Positions 44,776 through 55,006 of a DNA stretch of 64,000 nt are shown in pieces. The notes under the pieces were generated by a model. It saw only the letters and a list, made by a program, of their open reading frames with translations. It had not been told where the DNA came from and made no database searches. The first letter of the stretch is position 1, and every line of letters begins with the position of its first letter. The stretch comes from Alitta virens. Its lineage: Eukaryota > Annelida > Polychaeta > Phyllodocida > Nereididae. Both the position numbers and the translations under genes were made by a program. Location: positions 12,513,162 to 12,577,161 of the forward strand of contig OW028581.1 of the NCBI GenBank assembly GCA_932294295.1. Direction: 5' to 3'.

Positions 44776-46090
44776 CCTGGTTTGCCCCTGACTGACCCTT
44801 ACACAGCCCCCTTTTTGTATGATGAGCATCACAATGAGCTCCCCTCTGAATTAGGGAAGGCTACGCCTCTGACGCGATCTAGCGAAACGCGAGATGATGT
44901 ACTTCGGAGTGCAGTGAGACCAGCAGCAGCATCCTCTGACCACATGATGCTCAGAGATGATGTGGCACCCCCAAATGCAGTGCCACCTACCCACATGGGT
45001 ATGGGAGGCAGAGGAGCACCCGGGTTGACGCCTGCAAACCGCATGTAAAGTGGAGGAAAATAACATCACCCCGGCCGGCTGAGGATTCCAGACTGAATCC
45101 TGAGGCTGAGCCCTTTGTTTCAAAGAGGCTGAGACAGCCACCAGACAGATATGGTCACAACATAGGATTTGATTAGGGTTTACTAATCCAAATCCCGCTC
45201 TGTCCGCTATACAGCGATGATATGTATAGAATGAGTTTGTGAATTGATAGGTTATTTTTTATTAAGTGGGGCCTCCTTATTTGTTTTTAGTGAGTTAATT
45301 TTTCATTAATACGGAGTAGGCATGCTTTAACTATCCAGAAAGGAGTGAATCAGCTTAAGAATTTCGTAGGGCAAATGTTAATTCTTTAAGTTGAACCCTG
45401 TACCTGATGCGGTTTTCCAAAAAAAGTGTCAGGGTGACATGACCTTTCTCTGTAGGTTTTATTCACTCACCTAGTGAGTTATGTGTAACTTTAACATCTC
45501 ATAGAAGCATCTCTTTCATTTTTTTTAATGAGATTGTAGGAAACATGGGTGTCTTGCCTTGCTCAAGTTTATGAGCATGTTGCTGTGAAAAACTGAGTTG
45601 TAGTAAAAAGTAGGTTTGTTACTTTTTTGTTACTGTCCATGGTCACCAGAGTTCCCCGGGTGTCCTGCACTCCCGGTCCTCATGGGCCCTCAGGGAGAAG
45701 AAGGAGATCGTTCAATCCGAGATGACCCCAAGGGAGAGGCATGAGGACATTATGCGAGACCTGGTCAGGACCCGAGCCCAGGTAGCCACGAATGCCCGGG
45801 AGAGGGATGAAGCCATCAGGAGTTGGAGGGAGAGAAGAGGAGGCGCAGGGACGTAGAGCAACAGGCTGATCTACTGGAGGAGGTGACCCACTTGACTGAG
45901 GAGTGGTGCCAGATGTGGAAGGAGCTCCAACGAGTGACGAAGCCCTAGGCCCTTTCTCTCCGGCTCCCCAACTTCCAGTTTGGCCCTTTTCTTGGGCCCA
46001 CTGCCCCCGTTGTTCTCCCGAGACAACGACCCCAGATGACGACCCGTAATTCCTACTGACTATGAGCTGGACCTGCCCTCGGAGGACGTG
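44776..46090 (+). other. Gypsy 3' internal region, no recognised gene
   Basis: Short frames at 44782-45048 continue the pol end without a domain. 45640-45960 is GC-rich and purine-rich and reads as a charged, Arg/Glu-rich coiled-coil-like peptide in pieces (for example around EIVQSEMTPRERHEDIMRDL). It may be an extra frame, but I cannot name it. Confidence 0.35.
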
Positions 46091-46091
46091 A

Positions 46092-46874
46092 TGTCAGGGA
46101 CATGTGACTTCATTCCTTCCGGGTGGCGGCCTCAGCCAGACTGATCAACGGAAAACAACCCAGAATACGCCCCTGGATAATACATTGGACGCAAAACCTT
46201 GATACCATCACAGAGTGACAATAGAATTAGGCTTAGGCATGCCCTAATGCTTAGTGACTTGACCATGTATAGGTCTATGGACTGATGAGAGGGAGTACCT
46301 CAAGGATGCCCTGTATTGTCGGATTATTGTGAGTGGTGATTTCAATGCGCAGGAGTGTCCATCTTTGTAGTGATTTCAACGCACGAGAGTATGACAGTTG
46401 ACCTGACCAGGTCACTGTTTTGACAGCTGTCAGCCAGTGCACGGCTATGGACTGTAACTGTAACTGGTCTCAGGACTGTGTAAATGGACTGTGCCTCAGG
46501 AGTATGATAAACAGCTCCCCCGGAGCTAGTATCCTGTGTTAGGGACCACATGGGGGCGTTTTTTACAAGAATATTCAAGTTACTACTACAACTCGGCGGG
46601 TTACTCCTGGAAGCCGTCGAGTTACTCCTACTACCTGTCGGCTTACTCCTAGTGGCTTTACCACGGTAAAATCAGGGACGGGTAACTCCCAGCTAGGGGA
46701 TCACATGATAGGGGTGTAGGTAGATTCCTATTGGCCAGAATGGGCTAGAGGGATGCTGGCAGCATCAGTAGGGTCCAGAATAGTGGATAGACAGGACGTT
46801 TGGCTGGGGCAGGGCCAATAAAGCTTCCAACTGTATTTCTTGCCTTTGTTTGAGTCAATCCCAGAAGGACCTTA
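46092..46874 (+). repeat. 3' LTR of the gypsy element, interrupted
   Basis: Ends ACCTTACA like the 5' copy and includes CCAATAAAGCTTCCAAC as poly(A) signal region. The left limit is inferred from TGTCAGGGACATG. A foreign 140-bp family A fragment occupies 46551-46692. Confidence 0.6.
46551..46692. repeat. Family A fragment inserted in the gypsy LTR
   Basis: GGGGGCGTTTTTTACAAGAA through GGTAAAATCAGGGACGGGTAAC is the reverse complement of 53293-53441 in element A2. It has no TIRs, so a standard transposition of a complete element cannot explain it. Confidence 0.8.
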
Positions 46875-47400
46875 CAATCATTACATATGCCTGTAGTTGG
46901 TCATATAAGCTCTAAAGCTAGCTGACTTCAGATCAGTGGCATTGAGACAGCAAAAACCTATATTACATTTTCTTGAAGCAAATAATCATCTCACCCAAGG
47001 TTAACTAATAGAGAAGTCAACGTAATGATGCAATACAATACAATACAATACAATACAATACAATACAGTACAACACAACACAATATCATACAATACAAGA
47101 CAAGACAAGACAATGCAAGACAAGATTTTAGGTCAAGGCCATTGGTCTGTAGAGTTGACCATGAAATCTGCTCTGCACATTTTGGAATAATATTCTATTT
47201 TCAAGCTGGAACTGCTTTGGCACATGACACTGATGGATACATGAATGAACCAGGAATTTTGTGATGTCTTTAAATTGTACCTGGAGTCATCAGGGAGATC
47301 GAAATTTGTACTTAACATTATTGCATTGAAAATGCCTACATGATTTACATGGAAATTTCCATGGCTACATCTCTACATGTCTAATCTCATGCTACTGATC
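46875..47400. repeat. Family D scrap, AATAC microsatellite, spacer
   Basis: 46885-46960 resembles repeat D (GTAGTTGGTCATATAAGCTC). (AATAC)n runs 47028-47075 and drifts into CAAGA units to 47125. The 5' UTR of the LINE probably starts before 47400, but its edge is not visible. Confidence 0.6.
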
Positions 47401-47509
47401 CCCTATGTTTGGTGTTGTTGTGCTACTATATCAACTGTTTGGGACAATACTGGAACTCAAGAGTGCTAGTCAATAGCTTTTTTATTTCATGGCATAACAT
47501 TGTGACAAA

Positions 47510-48364
47510 ATGTCTCCCAATAAGAATACTAAGAAACAGAAAAAATCAGAAACTGATGAAATCCCTGGTGATTCAGCTAATAATGAAGATCTGGTGGAAA
47601 TGATCAAGTCCATGAAGGATGAGCTGATGGCTGCCATTGCCAAAGTGGATATTAAAGTGGAAACGCTGGTTGACAAGATTGAAGCTGCCCAATTTGATGC
47701 CATTATTGCCAAAGAAAATGCCGACAAAGCCCTTCAAGATGCTGCATCTGTAATTGTACAGGTGAATACAATGGACAATGAATTGTCACTTTGTAAACGT
47801 AAACTCTCTGATTCCGAGGCTAAGTACACCGCTCTAGAAGATAGGCTCATTGCAATTGAGCACTATAGTAGGAAAGAAAATCTAATTTTCCATGGTATAG
47901 CAGAATCTGGTGCTGATGAAAATGGTGATGCCTTGGTTAGAAGGGTTATGAGAGAAAAACTGCAGCTGCAGGATGTTGACAAGATTATCTTACAGAGAGT
48001 CCATAGGATACCATCCGAAAAAAAGCCCAGACCCTTGATTGTACGCTTTATGTGGCATGGGGACCGTGATCGTGTATGGCAGGCCCGAAAAAACCTGAAA
48101 AAGTCTAATATTTTTGTAAACGAAGATTTGCCTAAGGAAATGGTTGATCGAAGGCGAATCCTCTACCCAGTGATGCAACGTGCAAGAGAGCTCGACCACC
48201 ATGCAGTACTAAAAGGGGACCGTCTATTAATTGATAAGGTGCCTTACACTGTCAATACTGTTAGTAAACTTCCTAAAGAACTTCAGCCTGCCCAAGTGGC
48301 CACAAGGAAAGTGGAAAATGTGTTGGCCTTTTTCACTGGGGCAACCCCCCTCTCCAACTTCTAG
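47510..48364 (+). pseudogene. LINE ORF1: coiled coil plus RRM-like RNA-binding protein
   Basis: 284 codons from an ATG at 47510 with a Lys-rich start (MSPNKNTKKQKKSE). A long heptad-like coiled coil spans about residues 25-118. The Transposase_22 (L1 ORF1p) RRM-like region spans residues 119-182 (HYSRKENLIFHGI, KIILQRVHRIPSEKKPRPLI), and the C-terminal nucleic-acid-binding lobe follows (RVWQARKNLKKSNIFVNEDL, LLIDKVPY) to about residue 250. In L1-type elements this protein trimerises, binds RNA and acts as chaperone. From residue 268 (VLAFFTGATPLSNF) the sequence is already the first strand of the NADAR fold, cut by a TAG at 48362-48364. Confidence 0.85.
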
Positions 48365-48773
48365 AAGACTTAACATCACCATCGCTGATCGTGAGTTTTC
48401 CTCTGTGGAACAATATTACCAGTACCAGAAAGCCTTTTCTGGTTTCTGCGCGAATACTGCTAAGAAAATCTTTGAAACCACCCACCCAGCCGGATGCAAG
48501 CGCATTGGGGACAGTATTCGCATCTCGGAAGACAACTGGCTGCCCGAAGCCAAGAAGACCATGTATACAGCTTGCTCTGCTAAGTTTGCCCAAGATAGGT
48601 ATGCAAGAAACTTTTTAATTGAGTCTAAGGACTCCTGTCTTGCTGAGGCCAGTTTGGACAAAACCTGGGGCATTGGTTTGGCCCTCAGAGACCAAAACAT
48701 TGGAAAAAAAGAGTTATGGACTGGTCAAAACCTTCTTGGGTCAATGTTAATGAAAATTAGAGATGAAATTTAA
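48363..48773 (+). pseudogene. NADAR (DUF1768) domain at the end of LINE ORF1, shifted frame
   Basis: Directly after LSNF in the ORF1 frame, a +1 register continues RRLNITIADREFSSVEQYYQ with the family signature F-x-S-V-E-Q-x-Y-Q-x-x-K. Then come KKIFETTHPAGCKRIGDSIR, NWLPEAKKTMYTACSAKFAQ, LAEASLDKTWGIGLALRD (the D-x-x-W-G-I-G motif) and GQNLLGSMLMKIRDEI. With the 17 residues before the break, the domain is about 153 residues, the normal length for NADAR. NADAR proteins are known as ADP-ribose/NAD-linked hydrolases: some reverse guanine ADP-ribosylation in DarT1 systems, others cleave N-glycosidic bonds in riboflavin metabolism. Role in the LINE is unknown. The frame break is most simply decay of a fused ORF1. 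Confidence 0.9.
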
Positions 48774-49071
48774 TAATTTTTCACATGATTCTTCGCCAGC
48801 ATTTTACATAATGTGTTTAAGTAGTTCAAGCTTGATTAACTCACCTTTGCATCATGTATAACATACATGTTTGGTATTTGGGAAATTTTGCACTGTCTTA
48901 TATTATAGTTTTTTGTAATTTTTTGTTTTTGTTTCTAAAGCCTTGGGATTGGAGGCCTGGAAGAATTATTCTATTAAGCCATTGTGTTGCTCTCATATGT
49001 TTAATGTTGTTCAGTTTTTCGTTTTGTTGTGTTTCTTTTGCTATGTGTCATATTGCATTTGATGCTTAACC
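48774..49071 (+). other. LINE inter-ORF spacer
   Basis: T-rich spacer between the NADAR stop (48771-48773) and the ORF2 start. No further domain. Confidence 0.6.
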
Positions 49072-52000
49072 ATGACCTATTGTGGTACCTGTGATAGCAG
49101 AGTGTTGAGTCACTCACAGGTTGTTGTTTGTTGTATTTGTCATGTATCATACCATATTAGATGCTTGCCAAACATTATGATTTCAGACTCAATTGTATCT
49201 GATAGCTTAAATCAGCAATGGTTTTGTGTTAATTGTAGCTCCTATATTTTTCCATTCAATAATGTTGATGACAATGATATGTTTATAGAAAACATTGGTA
49301 CTTTCTTTAATTATACTCACCTTTCAGCCAATGTACAAAATATGGTGTTTAACATTTTTGAAATGAATGATGATTCTAGTTTTCTGCCACTTACTGGTGT
49401 AGACCCAGACATACAATTTTACAATGAAATCTTACATTTTAATAATGCTAATTCCTGTCACTATTATTTGGAAGATGCTTTCAATGAAAAAATGAATTTG
49501 TTAAATTTAGACTGTTTCTCTGCAATTCACTTTAATATTAGAAGTGTGCCAAGAAATTTGGATAGTCTAATGAGCTATTTAAGTAATTTAGTTGTCAGTT
49601 TCTCTGTAATTGGTCTCTCAGAGACTTGGCTTAATGAAAATAATTTTGACTTGTACGACATTGATGGCTACAATTCAGTTCATGCTTTTAGGACAAAACG
49701 TTCTGGTGGTGGTGTATCACTGATGGTGAAGTCTGGCATAACTTACACAGAAAGATCTGATTTGGCATTGTTTACTGAATTTGTGGAAAGTATTTTCATT
49801 GAGTTTCCAAAATCTATGTTAGGTTTATCTAAGAATGTTATAATAGGCAATATTTACAGACCACCAAGCAGCGATATTGATGCCTTTAATGACTTTGTTA
49901 GTAATTTATTAAATAAGGTAAAATCTGAGAAAAAATATTGTTTTTTATTAGGTGATTTTAATATCAATCTTTTAAACTATGAGACACATCTTGGGACAGG
50001 TGCATTTCTTGACATCTTATATTCTAACTGTTTCTTCCCAGCTATAACTAGACCTACCCGAGTTCAGCGAAATTCCGCAACCCTAATTGACAATATATAC
50101 TTCAATTGTATAAGTGATTTATTAACTTATAATGGCATCCTTGTAACTGATATCACTGATCATTTTCCAGTTTTTACAGTCCTCAGTAATCAGCGCACTG
50201 AAGTTAGACCAAACCTGATAAGCAAAAGAGTGTACTCACAAGCTAACTTAGAAAAATTTGATAACATTGTGTCCAACTATGATTGGAGTACTTTACTTAA
50301 TATCGAAGATTGTTCAGAGTCATTCTCCCATTTTCATTCCGAATTTTTACAATTGTATGATGAATGTTTTCCTGTTAAAATCTGTAAACATGGGTACAAA
50401 ACAAAAAAGATTTGGCTAACAGAAAAAATAAATTGTACATTATCTCGAAACAAATACCCAGCAGTGAAAATATTAACCAATATAGAATATATAAAAAGAG
50501 ATTACAAAAGTTATTGAATTTGGCAGAAAAAGAGTACTATCATGATTTATTTGAAGCTAATAAGGGAAATTTAAAAAAATCATGGGATATTATTAAAAGG
50601 ATTATTAACAAGAAACAGTCTTCAAGTAATTCTAGTGAGTTCATTATTAATGGTCAAAAAACTTCAGATAAGGAACATATTGCTAATGCTTTTAATAGTT
50701 ATTTTACAAATGTTGGTAAAAGCCTCAATGATAAATTGCCCCCATCTAATGTCAGTCCACTACATTACTTAGATAATATTAATGTTAATAATTCACTGTA
50801 TTTGTACCCTACTGATGAAAATGAAGTATTAAGAATTGTATCCAATATCAAGACTAATAGTGTGGGATGGGATAATATTCATATAAAAGTTATCAAAACG
50901 ACATTTCAACCACTTAATAGAATCTTTGTTTACCTAATTAATAAATCACTTTCTTCTGGAGTATTCCCTGTTGAGATGAAAGTTGCTAGGGTCATTCCCT
51001 TATTTAAGGGTGGGGATAGCCAATTGATTAATAATTACCGTCCAGTCTCTGTTTTATCAATATTTTCGAAAATATATGAGCGAATTATCTACAATAGAGT
51101 ACTTAAATTCATAAATGATAATGATCTAATTTATAAATACCAATTTGGATTTAGAGCTAATTACAGCACTTCCATGGCTTTGATTACTTTAACTGATAAA
51201 ATTATAACAGCAATAGACAAAAATGATATGACTTTAGGAACTTTTTTAGATTTCAGTAAAGCTTTCGACACTATTGACCATTCTATACTACTTAGAAAAT
51301 TATATAAATATGGAATTAGAGGCGTTGCCAATGATTTAGTTAAAAGTTATTTGAAAAAAAGAAAACAATATGTATCTTTTGATAAAATATCTTCTGAATC
51401 TTTGCCTATTAATTGTGGCGTGCCTCAGGGCTCAATTTTAGGGCCTTTGTTTTTCATTCTTTGTGTGAATGACATATACTTAGTTTCCAACTCATTTATG
51501 CCCATTCTCTTTGCCGACGATAGTAGTGTTTTTGTTCAGGGTAAAAATATTAATTCTATGACAACTAATTTAAACAATTCTTTAGATCTTATATATCAAT
51601 GGACTATAGTAAATAGATTATCGTTAAATATTGATAAGACTTATTGCATGTTATTTAAAAAATAAAATAAAAATCCTCCCGGTGAGCTTAGGGTGAAAAT
51701 TGCCAATAAAATAATAAATGTAGTTGACTCTTGTAAATTCCTTGGGGTGTACATTGATGCTAAACTGAAATGGGAGAAACATTTGAATTATATTCGCAAA
51801 AAGATTGCTAAAGGCATTGGAATCATAGTTAAGGCCAGAAAGTATTTAAAATCTACATCACTTCTAACTCTATATTATTCATTTGTATTCCCCTATGTGA
51901 ATTATGGAATAGAAGTATGGGGCTCAGTGCCTTCCACAAAATTAATTCCAGTATTAAAGTTACAGAAACGGGTCCTAAGAGTTATCTCATTCTCCCATCC

Positions 52001-52349
52001 AAGAACTCCTTCGCTTCCCTTGTTTCTTAACTATAAAGTGCTTGATGTGTATAAGATATATGTTTACAAAACTGCTTTATTTATGTTTAAATTTCATAAA
52101 GGAGACTGACCTGTATTATTTCAGTCATTGTTTCAATCTAATCAACTTGTTCATGATCATATTACTAGACAACATCAGAGACTTCATTTACCATTATTCA
52201 GAACTAACTTTTGTCAACGTTCATTTAGATACAAGGGTGCCATTATATGGAATCATATATCGACTAATATTTCTATTAACTTCTCAATATACACAATAAA
52301 GAAACATTTAAAATTTTACATTTTACATAATAGTTTAGATCATCTTTGA
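49072..52349 (+). pseudogene. LINE ORF2: PHD finger, endonuclease, reverse transcriptase
   Basis: Residues 4-58 form a PHD-type C4HC3 zinc finger (CGTCDSRV, VVVCCICHVSYHIRC, WFCVNCSSY). The APE-type endonuclease follows from about residue 148: HFNIRSVPRNLDSL, GLSETWL with catalytic Glu, GGGVSLMV, GNIYRPPSSD, LLGDFNINLL and DITDHFPVF. A frame change at the A-run near 50423-50428 moves to the frame carrying reverse transcriptase: SVGWDNIHIKVIK, VIPLFKGG, NYRPVSVLSIFSKIYER, FLDFSKAFDTIDHSIL, GVPQGSILGPLFF and FADDSSVF (about 51507-51521). A TAA at 51663-51665 precedes CKFLGVYIDAKLKWEKH, and a TGA at 52107-52109 precedes the C-terminal FRYKGAIIWNHIS. It would nick target DNA and prime reverse transcription. 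Inactive as found. Confidence 0.9.
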
Positions 52350-52680
52350 TTCAGAACTGACTTAATTGTTATCTTACTTGTATACTTCAATTCCTTCCTC
52401 CAATTTACCCAAGGTGTTTGTAAATCTTAAAATTTAATTATTATTATTTTTATTTTTTAGTTTTTTATTTGATAACTTAATGCATTATAAAATGTTATTG
52501 CTTATTACTCTATAGAATGGTACATGTTTAAATTGTAAATAATTATCTCTGGCCCATATACATAATTCTTTGTGTCAGGGCAGGGGAATGCTCTTTTCTA
52601 TATTGAATTATTGTTTAAATGTGCTGATGTTTAATATTATTCCCAATAAAGCACTTGAACTTGAACTTGAACTTGAAGAT
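52350..52680 (+). other. LINE 3' UTR and TTGAAC tail
   Basis: AT-rich 3' UTR. CCAATAAAGCAC is followed by four TTGAAC units ending near 52678, which marks the 3' end of the element. Confidence 0.8.
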
Positions 52681-53053
52681 AAGATGGCACTGACAACAAA
52701 AAGACCCTAGAGTTACAAAAAATTTAACAGGCAATAATGGTTGGAGGCTTTTAATTAGAAGTCAAATTAATAACTTTTTCACAGGCAGTGAACCAGTCCC
52801 ATATGACACATGACAGAGGTGTTGTCGCCCAGTGGTAAGGTTGCTTGACTTCAAACCGAAATTAAAGACACCCATTTGTAAATTACTTAATTGTCAACAG
52901 ACAAAGATGGCAATTGTAGAATGCTTGACCAAAGGAGCGCTCTAATGGTGGCATGCTGGGTGTATGCTCCCCTAGGAGCTCAGAAAGGCTCTAGTTGGAT
53001 CAGGCCTGCCACAGGTGTAATAGTGAAGCATTAAACCCAAGATACATTTACTG
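52681..53053. other. Spacer with a degenerate tRNA-like SINE head
   Basis: GTTGTCGCCCAGTGGTAAGG at about 52820 resembles a pol III box A, with no clear box B (ACTTCAAACC only). Otherwise unrecognised. Confidence 0.4.
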
Positions 53054-53056
53054 TTA

Positions 53057-54316
53057 AGCCCCATCTCACATAGCCGGTTTTGCCGTAGTGAACCCCTAGT
53101 ATTACGTAACGGTTATGCAATGCGCTATCCGTCTCAAACCCAACGGCTACCCGCCGGATACCCGTCGAGTGACTCCTGGGACTCGTGGCCAAGCCAGGAG
53201 TTTTGCAGCCGGTAGCCAGGTATGCCATGCTTGTCCAAAAATCGTCATAAGTCGGCGGATTACCCGTCGAAGTCGGCGGATTATCCGTCGAAGTCAGCGA
53301 GTTACCCGTCCCTAATTTTACCGTGGTAAAGCCGGCGGTTTACTAGGAGTAAGCCGACAGGTAGTAGGAGTAACTCGACGGCTTCCAGGAGTAACCCGCC
53401 GAGTTGTAGTAGTAACTTGAATATTCTTGTAAAAAACGCCCCCAACATTAATCGCTGTTCTTTAATGTAGATAGTTAGATAGATAGATAGACAGATAGTT
53501 TAGAGAGACAGATAGATTTATATGATTATATATAATATAGAATATCTCGCTTAATATTTCATCTATTTTCGATCCGAAAACACGTATGGAATCAGTATGA
53601 ACTATACTCCAATTCAGTATTATTTGACGAAAATCGGACTAAATTAGGGGAGCAGCAGCCTTTTAAAGAAGCGCTCAGCCCTTCCTGCATTGATACAGAC
53701 CGGGCGCGGACGTTTGCGGGTGCACCACTGTTTGCCTCCGCCAACCTAGCTGCCTTCTCAGACCAATAACTCGCTTACTATTTGGTCTATTTTCAATCCA
53801 AAAACACGTATGGAATTAGTATGAACTATACTACAATTCCTTCTTATTTGACGAAAATCGGACTAATATTAGGGGAGCAGCAGCCTTTTAAAGTATATAC
53901 AACCCCCTCCGCTGCTGCATGTACAAAATATCATTCGACGAGTGACTCGCCGGGTTCTACGAGAGACTCGCCGACTTTTCCGGGGCTGTCGTAGCTACCT
54001 TGCTTAACTTCTTCAGAACCCGGCGAGTCTATCGTACAACCCTGCGAGTCACTCCTACAACTCGGCGAGTTACTCCTACAATACGTCGAGTCTCTCCTGG
54101 GTTTCGTGGATCAAACGGTCGTAATCCGGCGAGTCACTCGTAGAACCCGGCGAGTCACACATAGAACCCGGCGAGTCACATGTAGAACCCGACGATGATG
54201 CCCACCCCTTTTTGCCACCAGAATCTGTCGCCAACCCATCGAAAAAAGCTGTTGCATATCCGTTACGTCATACTACGGCTTCACTACGGCAAAACCGGCT
54301 ATGTGAGACCTAGGCT
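53057..54316. mobile_element. Non-autonomous PIF/Harbinger-like element A2, complete, 1.26 kb
   Basis: TIRs of about 60 bp (AGCCCCATCTCACATAGCCG...GCCGTAGTGAA on the left, the complement on the right) are flanked by TTA at 53054-53056 and TTA at 54317-54319, a perfect 3-bp Harbinger duplication. Interior: iteron array (53150-53400), TTCTTGTAAAAAACGCCCCC, ATAG microsatellite, two inverted internal blocks (53535-53680 and 53760-53900) and a second iteron array with CGGCGAGTCAC units (53935-54190). No coding capacity; probably mobilised in trans. Confidence 0.9.
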
Positions 54317-54650
54317 TTAACATGGTGCATCTCCCGATGTTGGTTGGATGATGGTCCAATGTCCCAGTCACCCACATCAGGCCGACGTCTAGCCGCTTGT
54401 TATCTGGGATTTACAGTGATAACTAATCTGGTTAAAGATGCCATTAAATAGTGAAAAGTGACCTAATTTTTTATAGTTCAGTTAAGCAATTAACAGCCCA
54501 TAGATAACAGGCAGTCCTGAAACTACAATGCCGCGGGTTCATTGCCCATGCAGCATAATAAATATTCCTCATCTAATTTCCGTCAACTGACGTAAAACAG
54601 GCAAGAAAAATACTTATTATGCACCACATCATGTAACTTCACTTTTAATC
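54317..54650. other. Spacer with AATGTTGG-type MITE remnant
   Basis: 54325-54412 (CCCGATGTTGGTTGGATG, CACATCAGGCCGACGTCTAG) is a degenerate relative of 3926-4050. No gene. Confidence 0.45.
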
Positions 54651-54655
54651 AGTTA

Positions 54656-54835
54656 AGGGGCGTTCACACTATCACGGATGGACATGGTGAATGAGCGCGG
54701 ATGATCAAAACTTTTTACTCACCCTTGTCCATACGTAATTCACTCGCCGAGCAATGCCAGATATTTGTGCTAATCCGTAGAATGCTCCTGGTAGCGATCA
54801 TCTGTGACCATCTGTGGAGAGGGCAAAATTAAAAT
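54656..54835. mobile_element. MITE family B, copy B4 (left end)
   Basis: After TTA comes AGGGGCGTTCACACTATCAC, then CTTGTCCATACGTAATTCAC and a TGCTCCTGGTAGCGATCATC segment, the inverted counterpart of the B2/B3 right ends. It stops at GAGAGGGCAAA before an AAT microsatellite, so it is truncated. Confidence 0.65.
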
Positions 54836-54856
54836 AATAATAATAATAATAATGTA
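54836..54856. repeat. AAT microsatellite
   Basis: (AAT)n of about seven units followed by GTATATTTATATAGCACCTC. Confidence 0.85.
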
Positions 54857-55006
54857 TATTTATATAGCACCTCATCGAAATATGAACATAATAAAATTGT
54901 AGAATTGGTTAAAGATTAAAATATAGTCTAAATAATGGGGTCTTTGGCACATTAAAGGCACAATCTGCGTATTTTCCCTTTGTGTGATATTCCTGATTCA
55001 GAAATA

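Larger units (their letters stand above)
39566..46874 (+). mobile_element. Ty3/gypsy LTR retrotransposon, decayed
   Basis: The order LTR piece, PBS, gag, protease, reverse transcriptase, RNase H, integrase and LTR is that of Ty3/gypsy (Metaviridae-type) elements. All coding parts are broken by frameshifts, stops or deletions, and the 5' LTR is truncated. The 3' LTR appears to carry an insertion. A TGTCAGGGACATG start at about 46092, after purine-rich GGAGGACG, is a plausible LTR start. GC content is clearly higher than the flanks, which suggests a fairly recent arrival despite the damage. Confidence 0.9.
47400..52680 (+). mobile_element. CR1/L2-group non-LTR retrotransposon, nearly full length
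   Basis: ORF1 (L1-like ORF1 protein with a C-terminal NADAR domain), then ORF2 (PHD finger, endonuclease, reverse transcriptase), then an A/T-rich 3' UTR ending in a short TTGAAC tandem tail (52657-52678) just after AATAAAGCAC. Simple-repeat tails instead of poly(A) are typical of the CR1/L2 group. The exact clade needs a tree. Lesions: one frame change in ORF1, one frame change and two stops in ORF2. Few defects for the length, so a fairly recent insertion. Confidence 0.9.

Noticed and set aside
45640..45960. Envelope-like third gene of the gypsy element
   Set aside because: Only short charged, coiled-coil-like pieces are visible; no signal peptide, membrane segment or fusion motif.
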